Assembly: GCA_900318645.1 (NCBI GenBank)
Contig: ONLH01000018.1
Span: forward strand, 1 to 64,000
Length of the DNA: 64,000 nt
Direction of reading: 5' to 3'
Source of the DNA: an uncultured Prevotellaceae bacterium
Lineage (GTDB): Bacteria; Bacteroidota; Bacteroidia; Bacteroidales; Muribaculaceae
Shown here: one piece after another, positions 60,721 through 64,000 of the stretch
Numbering within the stretch: position 1 is the first letter of the stretch
Layout of the letters: each line of letters opens with the position of its first letter
Made by a program: the position numbers and the translations under genes
Notes under the pieces: model-generated
What the model was told of the DNA's origin: nothing
The model's input: only the letters and a program-made list of their open reading frames with translations
Databases searched by the model: none

Positions 60721-62184
60721 TTAGATCCAGCCCATCGAGTGGTAGAGGAAGGCGATGAGGTAGCCAGCGACACAGGCGACTGCGGTGTGTACCAGACCGG
60801 GCATCATGAACGAGTGGTTGAGCAGGTATTTGCCGATGACGGTGGTGCCCGTGCGGTCGAAGTTCACGGTAGCGATATCCGAGGGATAGTTGGGGATAAA
60901 GAAGTAACCGTATACCGAGGGCAATACACCCAGCAGGATCCAGCCGTCAATGCCCAAGCCATAAGCCAGCGGCAGCATGGAAACGACCACTGCGCCCTGG
61001 GAGTTGACGAGCACCGACACGAGGAAGAAGGCAAAAGCAATCGACCACGGGTATTGTTCAACCAAGCCTGCTAGCATGTCCTGGATTTCGCCTAGGTAGT
61101 TGGCGAAGTAGGTGTCGGCGAGCCAAGCGATACCATAGATGGCGACCACGGCAACCATACCACTCTGCCAAACGGGACCAGAGATGGCCTTCTTGGGTGA
61201 AGCCTTGCAGAAGATGATCATCAGCGCGGCGGCGGTAATCATCACAATCTGGATGACGAGGTTCATCTTCAGCGGGGTGGGATGTGTCTTGGTCAAGCCT
61301 TCAACGGCGATACCCAGCTTTGCCAGCTGGTCAGCGGTGATGGTCACACGTGAGCCGATGAGTTCGACGGTAGCGTCACCGTCAATGGCCTTGATGGTAT
61401 CGTAAGCAGGCAACAGGTCTTGGAAGATAGCGAAGAACACGATCACCAGCAGGGCACCGAAGAAGATATACACGGCGCGCTTGCTCTCGGGAGCAATCTT
61501 CTTGTCGAGGGTGGTGGCGTTGCTGCCGTAGATGTACTCGCGCTGTGCGGGGTCGGCAATCTTCTTCTGGAACTCGGGGTCCTTGTCCAGGTCCTTACCG
61601 CGCTTGTAGGAGGCGATGGAAGCGACGATGATACCCAGCAGACAGGCGGGGATGGTTACCATGAGCACCTGCGGGATTGTGACGTTGTAGCCGTTGGCGC
61701 CGCTGATGGTGATGAAAGCCACTACGGCCGCTGCGATGGGCGAGCAGGTGATACCGATCTGGGACGCGATGCTGGCGATACCGCAGGGACGCTCGGGACG
61801 GATGCCCTTCTTAATCGCAATGTCGCAGATGATGGGCATCAGCGTATAAACCACGTGGCCCGTACCGACAAGCACCGTCAGGAAGAAGGTGCACAGCGGG
61901 GCGAGGAAGGTGATGCGGTCGGGATGCTTGCGCAGCATCTTCTCTGCCAGCTGGATCAACCAGTCCATACCGCCCGAGGCCTGCATGATACCGGCGCAGG
62001 TAACGGCGGCAATGATGATATAGATAACATCGGTGGGCGGATTGCCCGGTTTCATACCGAAGCCAAACACGAGGATGGCCAAGCCAATGCCCGAGATGGC
62101 TCCTAACGCCAGGCTACCGTATCGGGAACCCAGCCACAAAGCTCCAAGCACAATGCAGAGCTGTAAAATCATGATAAGTGACAT
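60721..62184 (-). CDS. dcuB: Anaerobic C4-dicarboxylate transporter (DcuB type)
   Basis: This 487-residue inner-membrane protein (about 12 helices) matches the Dcu family: RYGSLALGAISGIGLAILVFGFG, GIMQASGGMDWLIQLAEKMLRKHP, VGTGHVVYTLMPII and SQIGITCSPIAAAVVAF. It exchanges or exports dicarboxylates such as fumarate and succinate in anaerobic metabolism. It is longer than E. coli DcuA/DcuB by about 40-50 residues in the central cytosolic loop. It lies downstream of the porin gene across a micro-repeat spacer and may be co-transcribed. Confidence 0.93.
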   Translation of the reverse strand: MSLIMILQLCIVLGALWLGSRYGSLALGAISGIGLAILVFGFGMKPGNPPTDVIYIIIAAVTCAGIMQASGGMDWLIQLAEKMLRKHPDRITFLAPLCTFFLTVLVGTGHVVYTLMPIICDIAIKKGIRPERPCGIASIASQIGITCSPIAAAVVAFITISGANGYNVTIPQVLMVTIPACLLGIIVASIASYKRGKDLDKDPEFQKKIADPAQREYIYGSNATTLDKKIAPESKRAVYIFFGALLVIVFFAIFQDLLPAYDTIKAIDGDATVELIGSRVTITADQLAKLGIAVEGLTKTHPTPLKMNLVIQIVMITAAALMIIFCKASPKKAISGPVWQSGMVAVVAIYGIAWLADTYFANYLGEIQDMLAGLVEQYPWSIAFAFFLVSVLVNSQGAVVVSMLPLAYGLGIDGWILLGVLPSVYGYFFIPNYPSDIATVNFDRTGTTVIGKYLLNHSFMMPGLVHTAVACVAGYLIAFLYHSMGWI

Positions 62185-62190
62185 ATAGTT

Positions 62191-62267
62191 TAGTTTTAAG
62201 TTTTTAGTTGTCAGTTGTCAGTTGGTCTAGAGGATCTAGAATATCTAGAGAATCTAGAACTTCTAGT
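62191..62267. repeat. AGTTGTCAG/TCTAGA micro-repeat tract
   Basis: TTTAGTTGTCAGTTGTCAGTTGG then TCTAGA words at about 10-base intervals (TCTAGAGGATCTAGAATATC). The spacer lies between the porin and dcuB genes. Confidence 0.7.
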
Positions 62268-63386
62268 TTAATACCTGATGCTCACCTGGACAAACACGGT
62301 GCTGTAGTTGTGCTTCTCGAGGGCCTTGTCGTTGGTCAGACAGTACTCGGTCTGCACCTCCAGATACTTGCAGAAACGGTAGTTCAGACCCACCTCATAG
62401 TTGGTCTTGGCAGCGACCGACGAGGCGGTGGGACGGTAAAGGTCATAGCGAGCCTTGGCCATCAGCTTGTCCTTGATTACAGGAACGATGGCGAGGGCGT
62501 AGATACCGTCGCTCTTGTTGTTGGCAACCTCATTGCCGTCCTTGTCGGTATAGGTCTTGATGGCGACATCGCTGGCGTTTGAGGCGTTCTGATAGGTCGT
62601 GGCAAAGCCGAGACCGGTCGAGTGGATGTACTCGGTGCGCAGCTGCAGGTCACCCTTCTTGTACTCGGCACTCAGGGCGTAGCGGTGCTGGCGCAGGCTC
62701 ACGGTCTTGCCACCGCCCTTGCGGGCATAGGAGCCTTCCCAGCCGAAGGCGCCGATGCGCATACCCTCGATGGGCATGACCCATGCGCCGCCGATGATGT
62801 CCTTGCGCTCATCAACATCCTTGACGTTGATACCTTGGCCGTTGAATACGCCCACCTGGTAGTGCAGCAGGTTGCGTCCGCTCTTACTCTTCAGGAAGTC
62901 GCCCTGGAACTGCAGACCGATGTCACGGCCGTTGCTCGCGTGCATACCGGTGCGGTCGCTGAAACCAGCCAGCTTGCTCACGGGCTGTGAATAGCCCATG
63001 AAGCCCTGGTCGATGGGGTTCATCGGGTTCTCGTAGGTGAACGGGCGCTTGAACTGGCCCAACTTCACGCGGAAGAAATCCAGTTTCTGCCACTCCATGA
63101 AGTAGTCCACCAGACGCGGGCTGCTGCCCAGTGTCGTGGGGTTGCCGTTGATCTGGCCCTGGATTTTGTAGTAGAAATCGTTGAGGATGCGGCCCTCGAA
63201 CGATGCCCTGACGAGCCTCAGGTCAAACGAGTTGCTGTTGTTGCCATCCTGGAACGTCGCCTGATAGGACGCCATGGCAAAGCCGCTGAACTTGGGCTTG
63301 GTAAAAATCGGATTTTTGCCGTCGCCCTGGGCCATTGCCGTGAGCAGCAGCATCGACCCTAATAGGGTCAGCATAAGTCGTTTCAT
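62268..63386 (-). CDS. Porin O/P family outer-membrane protein
   Basis: This 372-residue protein has a signal peptide (to about residue 19, MKRLMLTLLGSMLLLTAMA) and a beta-barrel body with aromatic-girdle strands such as FDLRLVRASFEGRILNDFYYKIQG and a C-terminal aromatic residue (VQVSIRY). It fits the Bacteroidetes phosphate-selective-porin (OprO/P) family. It pairs with dcuB on one strand, so it may let dicarboxylates through the outer membrane. A -7 box TATATTTG lies at 63422-63429 on the minus strand. Confidence 0.9.
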   Translation of the reverse strand: MKRLMLTLLGSMLLLTAMAQGDGKNPIFTKPKFSGFAMASYQATFQDGNNSNSFDLRLVRASFEGRILNDFYYKIQGQINGNPTTLGSSPRLVDYFMEWQKLDFFRVKLGQFKRPFTYENPMNPIDQGFMGYSQPVSKLAGFSDRTGMHASNGRDIGLQFQGDFLKSKSGRNLLHYQVGVFNGQGINVKDVDERKDIIGGAWVMPIEGMRIGAFGWEGSYARKGGGKTVSLRQHRYALSAEYKKGDLQLRTEYIHSTGLGFATTYQNASNASDVAIKTYTDKDGNEVANNKSDGIYALAIVPVIKDKLMAKARYDLYRPTASSVAAKTNYEVGLNYRFCKYLEVQTEYCLTNDKALEKHNYSTVFVQVSIRY

Positions 63387-63421
63387 AATCAGTCTTTTTG
63401 GAGGTTAATTATATTTTTTTG

Positions 63422-63429
63422 CAAATATA
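63422..63429 (-). promoter_or_regulatory. -7 box TATATTTG of the porin gene
   Basis: TATATTTG on the minus strand lies 35 bases before the ATG at 63386. The -33 box is not clear. Confidence 0.5.
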
Positions 63430-63511
63430 AGCATATTTTCCGTAACGATGAGCGATTTGAGACAAAGAAACTGACTTTTTCTACTAAAAAGATATTTTTT
63501 AGTCGGTTTTA

Positions 63512-63542
63512 TTTGTTGTTTGATAGGAAATATCTATTTTTG
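63512..63542 (+). promoter_or_regulatory. Promoter of the 63585 gene (TTTG-N19-TATTTTTG)
   Basis: TTTG at 63512-63515, 19 bases, TATTTTTG at 63535-63542; the ATG is 42 bases further. Divergent from the porin gene. Confidence 0.8.
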
Positions 63543-63584
63543 CAAATAATTGCTTTTTGTTAACATTTAAATACCATTGTGATT

Positions 63585-64000
63585 ATGAAAAAGATTGTTT
63601 TATTATTGTTGTCTGCCATCCTGTCGATGGCAGTGAGTGCTAATCAGGTACAAAACGTGAAGTTGCCTAAGCCAGACCAGAACAAGACACGCCACACCAT
63701 GACTGTGCCACGTGCTGATTTCTCCCCATCGTTGAGGAACGCTACTCCTCAACTGGCCGAGGCGGTCGTTACTCCTCCTGCCGCGTTGGAGACCCAGGGC
63801 TACCGCATGAATGGCTACATCTTTGACGGCTCAAGCTGGGAAGTTGTGGACCGCACGTTGCAGATCGGTATAGACGGCAATGACGTCTATCTGCAGGGCT
63901 TCAGCGTCTATCTGCCCGAGGCTTGGATCAAGGGAACCCTCAATGAGGACTTCTCCCAGGTCACCTTCCCCATGCAGTACTATGGCGACTACTATGGCTA
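63585..64000 (+). CDS. Secreted protein, 5' part only (runs off the window)
   Basis: An open frame from ATG 63585 runs to the window edge (138 full codons). It begins with a clear signal peptide (MKKIVLLLLSAILSMAVSA), then a Pro/Thr-rich stretch and a beta-rich domain with FDGSSWEVVDRTLQIGIDGNDVYLQG and LPEAWIKGTLNEDFSQVTF. The pattern resembles repeat domains of secreted Bacteroidales proteins with IDGNDVYLQGF- and GTLNEDFSQVTFP-type strands, but the C-terminal part needed for naming is missing. A strong promoter precedes it. Confidence 0.75.
   Translation, partial: MKKIVLLLLSAILSMAVSANQVQNVKLPKPDQNKTRHTMTVPRADFSPSLRNATPQLAEAVVTPPAALETQGYRMNGYIFDGSSWEVVDRTLQIGIDGNDVYLQGFSVYLPEAWIKGTLNEDFSQVTFPMQYYGDYYG

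Overview
The window is a 64-kb stretch of a Bacteroidales chromosome, most likely a gut commensal of the Muribaculaceae/Prevotella type. Four things point there. Promoters follow the Bacteroidetes pattern (TTTG, about 20 bases, TAnnTTTG). There is a complete aerotolerance (Bat) gene cluster. The protein families (BspA-type repeats, DUF4954, YqaA, tricorn-like protease, streptopain-type protease with dockerins, porin O/P) are typical of the order. Secreted glycosidases are abundant. I see no rRNA, CRISPR array, prophage or insertion sequence. One tRNA gene (Met, CAT) is present.

Layout. 0.4-6.3 kb: a large secreted BspA-like dockerin protein and a secreted alpha-amylase. 6.4-9.8 kb (minus): an LPS-kinase-like protein, a fucose-isomerase-like protein and two tandemly duplicated outer-membrane barrels. 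10.1-18.7 kb (plus): MoxR ATPase, a split DUF58 gene, a membrane protein, then BatA-B-C-D-E, followed by a PAP2 phosphatase. 19.4-29.5 kb: a candidate small RNA, a GH125 alpha-mannosidase, a DUF4954 protein, a four-helix-bundle protein, tRNA-Met, a sialidase coupled to a tRNA-dihydrouridine synthase, a lipoprotein alpha-amylase and a coiled-coil envelope protein. 29.6-32.4 kb: a small DNA-binding protein, a two-domain universal stress protein, an acyltransferase and a DUF1232 protein. 32.5-40.7 kb: two AAA/DUF4143 ATPases on opposite strands flank Tex, a metallophosphoesterase and a PlsC-like acyltransferase. 40.8-47.9 kb: tricorn-like protease, a short repeat protein, an RluD-type pseudouridine synthase, an AT-rich L,D-transpeptidase-like gene and a PASTA protein. 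48-57.6 kb: cation efflux, GH2 beta-galactosidase, KdsB, a PD-(D/E)XK nuclease, a LUD protein, a DedA-like protein, a CE1 esterase and a DUF169 protein. 57.8-64 kb: streptopain-type protease, DcuB, porin, and the 5' part of a secreted protein cut by the window edge.

Functionally this is housekeeping and envelope biology with scattered secreted enzymes for host glycans (sialic acid, mannose, galactose, starch). No SusC/SusD pair is present, so it is not a classical polysaccharide utilisation locus.

The least explained signals lie between genes. First, both AAA/DUF4143 ATPase genes are preceded by a tandem pair of 23-29 bp inverted-repeat elements with a 31-32 bp period, and the two loci share short words. 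Second, many spacers are filled with TAG/TAA-rich degenerate micro-repeats in several dialects, associated with a GCATCCGC octamer and GCGAGC hairpins. Third, there is a probable small RNA at 19.4-19.56 kb. Fourth, the DUF58 gene of the Bat cluster is broken in a way that leaves a TGATG stop-start overlap.
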